Part shown: in pieces, positions 1 through 5,810 of the stretch
How positions within the stretch are numbered: position 1 is the stretch's first letter
Layout of the letters: each line of letters begins with the position of its first letter
Source of the DNA: Sabulitectum sp964604135
GTDB lineage: Bacteria; Fermentibacterota; Fermentibacteria; Fermentibacterales; JCC-6
Length of the DNA: 8,781 bases
Direction: 5' to 3'
Assembly (NCBI GenBank): GCA_964604135.1
Contig: CAZRXU010000108.1
Location: 1-8,781, forward strand
Translations under genes and position numbers: made by a program
The notes under the pieces: generated by a model
Seen by the model: the letters and a program-made list of their open reading frames with translations, nothing else
Told to the model about the DNA's origin: nothing
Database searches by the model: none

Positions 1-1062
1 ATCTTTTCAGCTCTTGGAATGCCGGACAGCGGTGCTGTTATGTGTCTGCAGGCTACTGCAATTGAAGACAGAGGAGATGTTTACTACAGAGCTTTGGTAA
101 AAGCAGCAGAGTTTTTTATAGAAGCCGGATTGCCGGAGAAGGCATCAGTCCAGCTTGACAGGCTACTGCTGGGCTACCGTTCCGACAGGGAAATGTCGGA
201 CATCTTTTTGCTGAAGGGCAGGGCAGATGAACTTGCCGGTATGACAGACGGAGCGCTTACTGCTTATCTTGATGCAGCGGAACTTGACAGTAATCGGGAG
301 ACAGGTGCCGAGGCTCTGTTCAGGCGTGCTGCCCTTTTGGAACGGGAAAACAGGTACGATGACGCTCTGGGTGCACTGGAAGACTGCGCTGCACGCCCTG
401 GTGACTTCATGTGGCTCAGGCTGGCTGAAGACAGACGCAGAAATCTTAACCTCTACACTGCATACTCAGACAGTGTTCGCACAACAAGTGGTGAACAGAG
501 AACACACTACCGTCTTCTGGCTGCCGAGAAGAGACTTGATCTTTATGGAATGGATCAGCAGGCTCTTGACGCTTTCAGGCAGGTAGTGGATTCTGACCAT
601 ATTCTGTTTGCTCCCATGGCCATGGTTTCTCTTGCAGAGAACGGCGGAGTATCTGCTGATTCGGTGGATATAGTTCTTGCGTCAGTTCTTGAGATGATTC
701 CGGAAAGTGATCTTGCCGGAGTTGTCGAGGAAAGGCTCGGTCTTCCACCGGGAATACAAGCAGACAGCAGACCGTCTGCAGTTCTGGAGAGGGCCTGGTC
801 CAGGATCGACAGCGGGGATTGGGAGAATGCCTGGTCAATACTGAACGGTCTTCTGGAATCTCCATTTTCTTACGAGGTGCGGGCAGAGGCCCTGTGGGCT
901 GCTTACGTGGCGTCTGAATCGGCAAGAATGAACGATGAGGTGGTAAGCGGGTATCTGAAGGAGCTTACCGATATCTATCCCGATACACCCCAGGGCAGAG
1001 AAGCTGCTCTCAGGCGGGCTGTGGGGCTTGAGAGCGAAGATTCTGGTGGGGAGGAGGAGTAA
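1..1062 (+). CDS. TPR-like repeat protein, 5' end cut by the window
   Basis: The reading frame is open from base 1 to the TAA at 1060-1062 (353 residues visible), and the true start probably lies upstream. An ATG at 19 exists, but nothing marks it as the start. The sequence is almost all alpha-helical and rich in Ala, Leu, Glu and Asp. It contains several helix pairs of tetratricopeptide type, for example the stretches around bases 85-180, 200-290, 300-390 and 810-1020. These have the small and large hydrophobic spacing typical of TPRs (such as ALFRRAALLERENRYDDALG). Such proteins act as protein-interaction scaffolds, and BamD/YbgF-like envelope proteins are one possibility. No signal peptide is visible because the N-terminus is missing. 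The C-terminus ends in an acidic Glu/Asp-rich tail whose codons double as the pyrK ribosome binding site. The partner and exact role are unknown. Confidence 0.72.
   Translation: MFSALGMPDSGAVMCLQATAIEDRGDVYYRALVKAAEFFIEAGLPEKASVQLDRLLLGYRSDREMSDIFLLKGRADELAGMTDGALTAYLDAAELDSNRETGAEALFRRAALLERENRYDDALGALEDCAARPGDFMWLRLAEDRRRNLNLYTAYSDSVRTTSGEQRTHYRLLAAEKRLDLYGMDQQALDAFRQVVDSDHILFAPMAMVSLAENGGVSADSVDIVLASVLEMIPESDLAGVVEERLGLPPGIQADSRPSAVLERAWSRIDSGDWENAWSILNGLLESPFSYEVRAEALWAAYVASESARMNDEVVSGYLKELTDIYPDTPQGREAALRRAVGLESEDSGGEEE
1049..1057 (+). promoter_or_regulatory. Ribosome binding site for pyrK, deciding its start
   Basis: A strong purine-rich Shine-Dalgarno stretch (GGGAGGAGG) lies inside the last codons of the TPR gene. 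It is followed after six bases by a CTG codon at 1064 in the pyrK frame. No ATG, GTG or TTG occurs at a suitable distance downstream of it. This supports the rare CTG as the start, with initiation coupled to termination of the upstream gene at 1062. Confidence 0.55.
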
Positions 1063-1063
1063 A

Positions 1064-1828
1064 CTGTATACAGCAGCAGACTATGACTGCACAGTGATAA
1101 GCAGTAAACAGGTTCTGCCCGGTGTTTTCTGTGTTGAATTTGAGAGCCCGGAAATACTATCAGCCGCTCTTCCCGGGCAATTCGTTCAGGTTGAACCTTC
1201 ACCGGGTGTATTTCCTGTAACCAGAAGACCTGTTACGATAAACCGTCTTACCGAAAGGGGATTTGAGCTTTTATTCGATGTAGTGGGCGGCGGAACACAG
1301 CTCATGGCCAGGTTTCATCCGGGAGATTCGGTTAGGGTTCTTGGCCCTTTAGGGAAAGGATGGGATGTCAGACAGGGCGGAAACTGGCTTCTTATAGGGG
1401 GAGGTCTCGGGGCAGCCGGCTTTCAGTTTCTTGCAGATTCAGTTCGTTCGTCAAAGGCAATAATCGGCGCATCAAGTGTTGACAGAGTAATTCCACTGCA
1501 GACAGTTTATGTGGCCACAGAAGACGGTTCCCTGGGTGAGCGCTGTTTGGTAACAGCTCTTATTTCTGAGCAGCTGCTTACGCAGGCTGATTCCATTGCT
1601 GTGTGCGGTCCTGTGGCAATGATGGAAGCTGTGTGGAACACCATTCCGGAAATACACAGGCCAAAGGTTCAGGTTTCTACCGAAAGTCGTATGGGATGTG
1701 GCTGGGGTGTGTGTGACGGATGCTCTATTCCCGTGTCAGGCGGAGGCTACAGGAAGTGCTGCGTGGATGGCCCGGTTTTCCCAGGTAACACTATCGACTG
1801 GAAGCGGTGGAAGGAGGCAGGCTTGTGA
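1064..1828 (+). CDS. pyrK: Dihydroorotate dehydrogenase B, electron transfer subunit PyrK
   Basis: PyrK carries electrons from the FMN of PyrD through a 2Fe-2S cluster and FAD to NAD+ in the cytoplasm. The frame is open from a TTG at 1028 (266 aa). The strong ribosome binding site instead favours a CTG at 1064 (254 aa), giving an N-terminus that reaches the conserved VISSKQ segment about nine residues in, as is usual. Numbered from the TTG, a ferredoxin-reductase-type FAD domain carries the RRPVTI motif at 66-71. GGGTQLMARFHPGD and GPLGKGWDV follow. A Gly-rich nucleotide-type loop (LLIGGGLGAAG) sits at 121-131. The C-terminal iron-sulfur motif is CGWGVCDGC (Cys 224, 229, 232) plus Cys 244 or 245 just before DGPVF, matching the PyrK family. 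A double Cys at 244/245 is slightly unusual. The gene overlaps pyrD in a GTGA, as expected for subunits of one complex. Confidence 0.95.
   Translation: MYTAADYDCTVISSKQVLPGVFCVEFESPEILSAALPGQFVQVEPSPGVFPVTRRPVTINRLTERGFELLFDVVGGGTQLMARFHPGDSVRVLGPLGKGWDVRQGGNWLLIGGGLGAAGFQFLADSVRSSKAIIGASSVDRVIPLQTVYVATEDGSLGERCLVTALISEQLLTQADSIAVCGPVAMMEAVWNTIPEIHRPKVQVSTESRMGCGWGVCDGCSIPVSGGGYRKCCVDGPVFPGNTIDWKRWKEAGL
1811..1817 (+). promoter_or_regulatory. Ribosome binding site for pyrD
   Basis: AAGGAGG lies inside the 3' end of pyrK, seven bases before a GTG at 1825. It shows that the pyrD start is GTG 1825 rather than the in-frame GTG at 1807, which lies upstream of the site. Confidence 0.75.
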
Positions 1829-2700
1829 GTTACCCTTCTCTGATAAGGAGACTTTGGGGCCGAGAGTTTACCTCACCGGTGATGCTGGCTTCCGGAACCT
1901 CGGGTTTCGGAGAGGAATTGTTCAAACTGGGCTGTCTTACCGATGCCGGAGCAGTTGTTTCCAAAGCCGTTACCCTTGAACCGCGTGCAGGTAACCCGCC
2001 GCCCAGACTGCTTGAAACCCCTTTCGGTCTGCTTAACTCTATCGGTCTTGCAAATCCAGGTGCGCAGTATGTTCTGGAACACATTTTGCCTTCGGTTTCG
2101 AATCTGCCGTGTCCGCTTGTAATCAATGTGGCAGGTGAGTCTGTTCAGGAGTTTGCGGACGTGGTAAGTGTTGTTAAAAAGTCCGGTGTTCATATTGGTT
2201 ATGAAATCAATGTTTCGTGCCCCAATGTTGCTGAAGGAGGCGCAGCTTTCGGAGTTGATCCAGAGGTTGTGTTAAGGGTGGCTGAAGCTGTTTCACAGGT
2301 GGCAGACAGACCATTCTCCGTAAAGCTTACCCCCAATGGCGGTGATATGGTGCAGGCTGCAGTTGCCGCAGTGAAAGGCGGTGCATCAGCCGTTACTGTG
2401 TGCAACACGTTTCTGGGCATGAAGGTAGACTGGAAAACAGGGAAATCTGTTATAAAGCGGAAGGTTGCCGGGTACACTTCGCCGGCCCTGCTGCCTCTTG
2501 TTGTGGCAAGAGTGTGGCAGGTTTCCAATGCTGTTTCCGTTCCAGTGATCAGCTCAGGCGGTGTTTCGAGCGGGCAGGATGTTCTGCAACTGCTTGCTGC
2601 CGGTGCTGAAATGGTTCAGGTTGGTACCCGTCTTATGAGAAGACCGTGTGCTGCAGGTGAGCTGATGGATGAAATGAAGAAGTTGACAGGTGAAGAATAG
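1825..2700 (+). CDS. pyrD: Dihydroorotate dehydrogenase B, catalytic subunit (class 1B)
   Basis: PyrD oxidises dihydroorotate to orotate on FMN, the fourth step of UMP synthesis. With PyrK it forms the NAD-linked class 1B enzyme. Starting at GTG 1825 (chosen from the AAGGAGG site) the protein is 291 residues, close to the family's usual 300 or so. The TIM-barrel signatures are in order. The N-terminal phosphate/FMN region is MLASGTSGFG at 20-29. The catalytic loop INVSCPNVAEGG at 128-139 has Cys132 in the position of the class 1B catalytic base; class 2 enzymes have Ser here. FSVKLTPN carries Lys167, and CNTFLGMKVDWKTGK lies at 193-207. The C-terminal FMN-phosphate loops are ISSGGVSSGQDV at 242-253 and VQVGT at 264-268. 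The start overlaps the pyrK stop (GTGA) and the 3' end overlaps the rlpA-like gene by 11 bases. No truncation is visible. Confidence 0.96.
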   Translation: MSYPSLIRRLWGREFTSPVMLASGTSGFGEELFKLGCLTDAGAVVSKAVTLEPRAGNPPPRLLETPFGLLNSIGLANPGAQYVLEHILPSVSNLPCPLVINVAGESVQEFADVVSVVKKSGVHIGYEINVSCPNVAEGGAAFGVDPEVVLRVAEAVSQVADRPFSVKLTPNGGDMVQAAVAAVKGGASAVTVCNTFLGMKVDWKTGKSVIKRKVAGYTSPALLPLVVARVWQVSNAVSVPVISSGGVSSGQDVLQLLAAGAEMVQVGTRLMRRPCAAGELMDEMKKLTGEE

Positions 2701-3103
2701 AGTTGTTGCCGTCGCGTGTCTTGTTGTGTTTCACGGATGCGCGCTGGTTTCATCTCCGGTTTATGTTTCCCGTGGTGTTTCCGCTGTTTCCGTTGTTACT
2801 TCCGGAGTGGAAATGCGCGGAACGGCGTCGTGGTACGGTCTGCCGTTTCACGGCAGAAAAACAGCCAGCGGTGAAACATATGACATGAACGGTCTGACCT
2901 GTGCCCACAGAACTCTGCCCTTTGGAACCATTCTGCTTGTTACCAACCTGGGAAACGGCAGGTCGGCAAGGGTAAGGGTGACAGACAGAGGGCCTTTTGT
3001 TTCCGGTCGGATAGTTGATCTTTCCAGAGGTGCTGCGGTGGCTCTGGGTATGCTGAGTACCGGTACGGCTCAGGTATCATTAAAGGTGGTTGGAAATGAG
3101 TGA
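2690..3103 (+). CDS. rlpA: RlpA-like double-psi beta-barrel protein (septal/envelope peptidoglycan enzyme family)
   Basis: This is a 137-residue protein with an N-terminal export signal and one double-psi beta-barrel domain at about residues 43-134. It shows the RlpA hallmarks: GTASWYG (44-50), FHGRKTASGETYDMNGLTCAH (53-73), TLPFGT (75-80), VTNLGNGR (84-91), VTDRGPF (97-103) and RIVDLS (107-112). Asp99, His73 and Glu62 fall at conserved active-site-region positions. In Pseudomonas, RlpA is a lytic transglycosylase acting on denuded septal glycan. In other bacteria it lacks demonstrated activity. There is no SPOR domain, so this is a minimal form. Cys17 follows a short hydrophobic stretch, but with Phe-His-Gly before it the lipobox is imperfect, so lipidation is uncertain. 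A stop codon lies two codons upstream, so GTG 2690 is the only sensible start. Only a weak GAAGAAG precedes it, suggesting coupling to pyrD. Confidence 0.9.
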   Translation: MKNRVVAVACLVVFHGCALVSSPVYVSRGVSAVSVVTSGVEMRGTASWYGLPFHGRKTASGETYDMNGLTCAHRTLPFGTILLVTNLGNGRSARVRVTDRGPFVSGRIVDLSRGAAVALGMLSTGTAQVSLKVVGNE

Positions 3104-3794
3104 TGTCAGGTTATATGTGGCGCTTACCAGTGATTGCGTCACTGATGCCATGAAAATGCTGAAGCCTCTCCGGGGGCTTCCTGTTGGGGTTAAAGTGGGG
3201 CTTGAGCTGTTCGTGAAGGAAGGTCCGGGAATCATTGCTGAGTTCAAAAATGCCGGGTTCCCTGTGTTTCTTGATCTGAAGTTTCACGATATCCCCTACA
3301 CTGTTGCCGGCGCAGTACGGTCTGCATGCCTTCTTGAACCGGAAGTAATCAATGTTCATGCTTCAGGAGGCAGGGCAATGATGGAGGCTGCAGCAGATGC
3401 CTGCACAGGTAAAACAAGAATTATTGCGGTCACGGTGCTTACGAGTATGGATAAATCTGATCTTCAACTTCTGGGCTCCAGGTATGATCCTATGGAGGCT
3501 GTGGTATCGCTTGCTTCAGCTGCAGAAGAGGCTGGCCTTCACGGCGTTGTCTGCTCACCGCTTGAGGCTTCAGCTGTAAGGGAAAATTCCAGCAGAGACT
3601 TCTTGATTGTTACACCGGGGGTTCGCCCGGCAGAGGCTGATTCCGGTGATCAGAAGAGGGTAATGACTCCGTTCGAGGCAGTAAAAAATGGAGCAACTGC
3701 ACTTGTTGTGGGCAGGCCAATAACAGCCTCGTCGAATCCGGCGCAGGCTGCCGGGTCTATTCTTCAGGAGATAGACACAGCGCTGGCCAACTGA
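3096..3794 (+). CDS. pyrF: Orotidine 5'-phosphate decarboxylase
   Basis: PyrF decarboxylates OMP to UMP, the last step of de novo pyrimidine synthesis, in the cytoplasm. The start chosen is ATG 3096 (232 aa). It lies six bases after AAAGGTGG (3082-3089), in preference to an in-frame TTG at 3090 that sits against the site. The single TIM barrel matches the usual bacterial length. Lys33 in VGVKVGLELF and the catalytic DLKFHDIP array (Asp60, Lys62, Asp65) are intact. So are HASGG (88-92), TPGVRP (173-178), DQKRVMTP (185-192) and the phosphate-binding VVGRPI (204-209, Arg207). The oddity is Thr11 in VALTSD, where the family normally has VALD. Spacing to Lys33 is unchanged (22 residues), so this is a substitution, not an indel. 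The gene overlaps the rlpA-like gene by 8 bases and the next gene by one (TGATG). Confidence 0.95.
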   Translation: MSDVRLYVALTSDCVTDAMKMLKPLRGLPVGVKVGLELFVKEGPGIIAEFKNAGFPVFLDLKFHDIPYTVAGAVRSACLLEPEVINVHASGGRAMMEAAADACTGKTRIIAVTVLTSMDKSDLQLLGSRYDPMEAVVSLASAAEEAGLHGVVCSPLEASAVRENSSRDFLIVTPGVRPAEADSGDQKRVMTPFEAVKNGATALVVGRPITASSNPAQAAGSILQEIDTALAN

Positions 3795-5716
3795 TGAAGG
3801 TAGATTTCAAGACCATTTCTTTGTTCAGGCTGGGAGTGGTTCTGTTTTCTGTGGCTCTGGTTGTTACTGCTTCGAATTTATTTGCTTCCGCTCAGGTGAA
3901 GAAACACCTGCACCGTTTTGACAGCCTGTGTACTTTCGAGGGTATCGACTACGGCTTCAATGCCATTGTAATCAGTGAACTTGAAATGCCCGGTCTCGGT
4001 GTTTCTTCAAGAAGGGCCTACATTTTTACAGGAGGAACGCTGTTTCATCCTGTACTCCTTCATGTGATTCTTCAGGGTGTGGTGTATTGGCCCAGGCAGA
4101 CTGCCGGCTCCTCCGGTTCAGTTTTCACGCCTGGTGATCTGCCTTCAATTTCTGTTCTTGACGGCATAGTACCACTTTACGCCACTGAGTTCTATGGTTC
4201 CAGAATGCGCGGGGTAGATACCGGGCACGCTGAGGGTCAGTGGGGCGAAGTAACTGCAGCTCGCTGCCTGGACAGTATTTCAGCGGTGTTCAACAGTTGT
4301 ACGGAGTTTCCGGGAAAGGAAGACGCATTCCCTGATTTTATCAGAGGTCACAGTGTTTCGGGCCGATTCTCAGGTGTTCTGCGGCCGGAAACAAGTATTG
4401 CCGGGGTTGTAACCGGGCTGGATGGCGAACCAGCTTCGGTCGCATTTGACTACAGTGTTGTGAATGGAGAGCCCTCAGCTGCTCTGCGTATGGATTTCTC
4501 ACAGATCGCTGTTCCGGCCATGGCGTTCATAGACAGTGTTTCTTCAGGTGCTGTAGTGAGCGCAGCTCCTTCCGGTTCACTGGCTGTGAGCTTTGCCGGA
4601 GGGGATTCGGTCTTTTTCTCGACAGATTTGAGTTTTGACAGTCTCAGGGTCTGGAGTGCTTCCATAGCACCGGATTCTTTTTTAACAGCTGCAAGTGTTT
4701 TCTGCAGAGGTGTGGTTCTGCCAGAAGAAGGTGCTCTTTTCGTTGATACCGGTACGATCTGTTTTCAAAGTTTGTGTGCTGATTTCAATCTTGCGTATTC
4801 ATGGGGAAACCGGCACAAACTCGGCCTTGTTCTATCAAGCCCCTGTGTTTCCGGAGAATCCATAACAGAATCAATACCGGTGGAGCTTCTCGGCAGTCTC
4901 CGTGGGCTTTCCCTTGAAGGCGAAATGTCTGTCTTTGCAAGTCTTGTTCTCGACTGGGACTATCCCGACAGTTCCGACATCGAGCTTGATATTGATGCTT
5001 CCCGCCTTTCCGTGGGGTACAGCCCCATTGTATTTGGAAGAATCAGCAACTGCGGCGGAGCTGTATGTGTCATGCGGGATTCATGGGGCAACACTTCCCG
5101 TATTGGTCTGGATACCTTGAGCAATGCCGATTTCATTGTGTTTGATTCTTTGCCTTTCAGCTTTGAGCCCCTGCTCCGGTGCGCTGAGGATGCCTCTTTC
5201 AGAAGGCATCACGGTTTCAGTCTGTACCATATCAGAAACTCCATAAGGGCGAACATGGCGGAAGGATATTTTGTTAGAGGTGGGTCTACCATTTCAATGC
5301 AGCTTGCCAAAAACCTTTTCTTGGGCAGGGAGAAAACATTTGCCAGAAAGCTTCAGGAGGTTTTTCTTACATGGAGGCTGGAGAGATGGCTTTCCAAAGA
5401 CCGGATTCTGGAAATATATGCCAACATCGTGGAGCTGGGGCCTGGAGTATTTGGTTTTAACGCGGCGGCGATGTATTATTTCAATGAGGAAGCCTGCGAT
5501 TTGTCTGTAAGGGAAATGGCTTTTCTGGTATCCATACTGCCGGGACCCAGACTGTATCACAGGTATGCTGTTCGGGGAGTGTTGTCTTCCTATTGGAAGT
5601 CTTACGTTGAAAGATTAATAACTGTAAGCGGCAGCCGCGGTTGGCTTGAGGAATCTGTTGTTTCGGATGCAGTGGCAGATACCCTTATATTTGATGGTGC
5701 TGTTTCACATCTGTAG
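3794..5716 (+). CDS. Membrane-anchored peptidoglycan glycosyltransferase (GT51) with long AsmA-like N-terminal region
   Basis: The 640 residues start with one membrane segment (about 9-32), which directs the rest to the periplasm. Residues about 45-450 are beta-rich and not confidently assigned. Their style and the motif around 360-415 (IPVELLGSLRGLSLEGEMS, then a beta strand series) resemble the AsmA-like N-terminal part of uncharacterised transglycosylases I recall from Myxococcota. The C-terminal part (about 455-600) is a clear GT51 domain that polymerises lipid II into glycan. It has AEDASFRRHHGF (464-475, catalytic Glu465), RGGSTISMQLAKNLFL (495-510), RKLQE (518-522, second catalytic Glu522), LSKDRILEIYANIVELGPGVFG (533-554) and REMAFLVSILPGPRLY (573-588). 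No transpeptidase domain is present, so it is monofunctional. It is far larger than MtgA (about 240 aa). No good ribosome binding site is close to the start, and TGATG overlap with pyrF suggests reinitiation. Confidence 0.92.
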   Translation: MKVDFKTISLFRLGVVLFSVALVVTASNLFASAQVKKHLHRFDSLCTFEGIDYGFNAIVISELEMPGLGVSSRRAYIFTGGTLFHPVLLHVILQGVVYWPRQTAGSSGSVFTPGDLPSISVLDGIVPLYATEFYGSRMRGVDTGHAEGQWGEVTAARCLDSISAVFNSCTEFPGKEDAFPDFIRGHSVSGRFSGVLRPETSIAGVVTGLDGEPASVAFDYSVVNGEPSAALRMDFSQIAVPAMAFIDSVSSGAVVSAAPSGSLAVSFAGGDSVFFSTDLSFDSLRVWSASIAPDSFLTAASVFCRGVVLPEEGALFVDTGTICFQSLCADFNLAYSWGNRHKLGLVLSSPCVSGESITESIPVELLGSLRGLSLEGEMSVFASLVLDWDYPDSSDIELDIDASRLSVGYSPIVFGRISNCGGAVCVMRDSWGNTSRIGLDTLSNADFIVFDSLPFSFEPLLRCAEDASFRRHHGFSLYHIRNSIRANMAEGYFVRGGSTISMQLAKNLFLGREKTFARKLQEVFLTWRLERWLSKDRILEIYANIVELGPGVFGFNAAAMYYFNEEACDLSVREMAFLVSILPGPRLYHRYAVRGVLSSYWKSYVERLITVSGSRGWLEESVVSDAVADTLIFDGAVSHL

Positions 5717-5718
5717 AG

Positions 5719-5747
5719 TTGACATAAGGGCTCTGCGAAGCTAGGCT
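5719..5747 (+). promoter_or_regulatory. Putative sigma70-type promoter in the only intergenic gap
   Basis: A perfect TTGACA hexamer at 5719-5724 is followed, after a 17-base spacer, by TAGGCT at 5742-5747. The latter matches the -10 consensus at only three of six positions, including the first T, the A and the last T. It would drive the GYF-like gene, deoA and the downstream ATPase. Because the -10 is poor and one hexamer can occur by chance, this is tentative. The overlap with the tandem repeats would suit a regulated promoter. Confidence 0.3.
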
Positions 5748-5756
5748 CTGCGAAGC
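5729..5756 (+). repeat. Two tandem copies of a 13-bp repeat
   Basis: GGCTCTGCGAAGC occurs at 5729-5741 and again at 5744-5756, exactly identical, with a 15-bp period and a TA between copies. It lies in the 94-bp gap between the glycosyltransferase gene and the GYF-like gene, just after a TTGACA hexamer. It could be a pair of operator half-sites, a short tandem duplication, or the fragment of a longer repeat family. A five-base complementarity (GCTCT 5745-5749 with AGAGC 5762-5766) is too weak to call a terminator, and no T-run follows. Confidence 0.85.
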
Positions 5757-5798
5757 AATAAAGAGCTGTCGGGATTGTCCTGTGCAGGGTAGAAAAAC

Positions 5799-5805
5799 GG
5801 GAGGG
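5799..5805 (+). promoter_or_regulatory. Ribosome binding site for the GYF-like gene
   Basis: GGGAGGG ends five bases before ATG 5811. An in-frame GTG at 5805 overlaps this site, so ATG 5811 is the preferred start. Confidence 0.65.
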
Positions 5806-5810
5806 TGGAA

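Noticed and set aside
575..925. A 116-residue open frame on the - strand within the TPR gene
   Set aside because: Pro/Arg-rich composition, no domain, and fully antisense to a continuous TPR-like frame.
1698..1979. A 93-residue + strand frame across the pyrK-pyrD junction
   Set aside because: It is out of frame with both well-supported enzymes and has no motif of its own.
5741..5766. Possible terminator hairpin after the GT51 gene
   Set aside because: Only a 5-bp stem with a 12-base loop and no T-run, so it does not meet the form of an intrinsic terminator.
5779..5788. Short inverted repeat CCTGTGCAGG
   Set aside because: The stem is four pairs with a two-base loop, which is likely chance.
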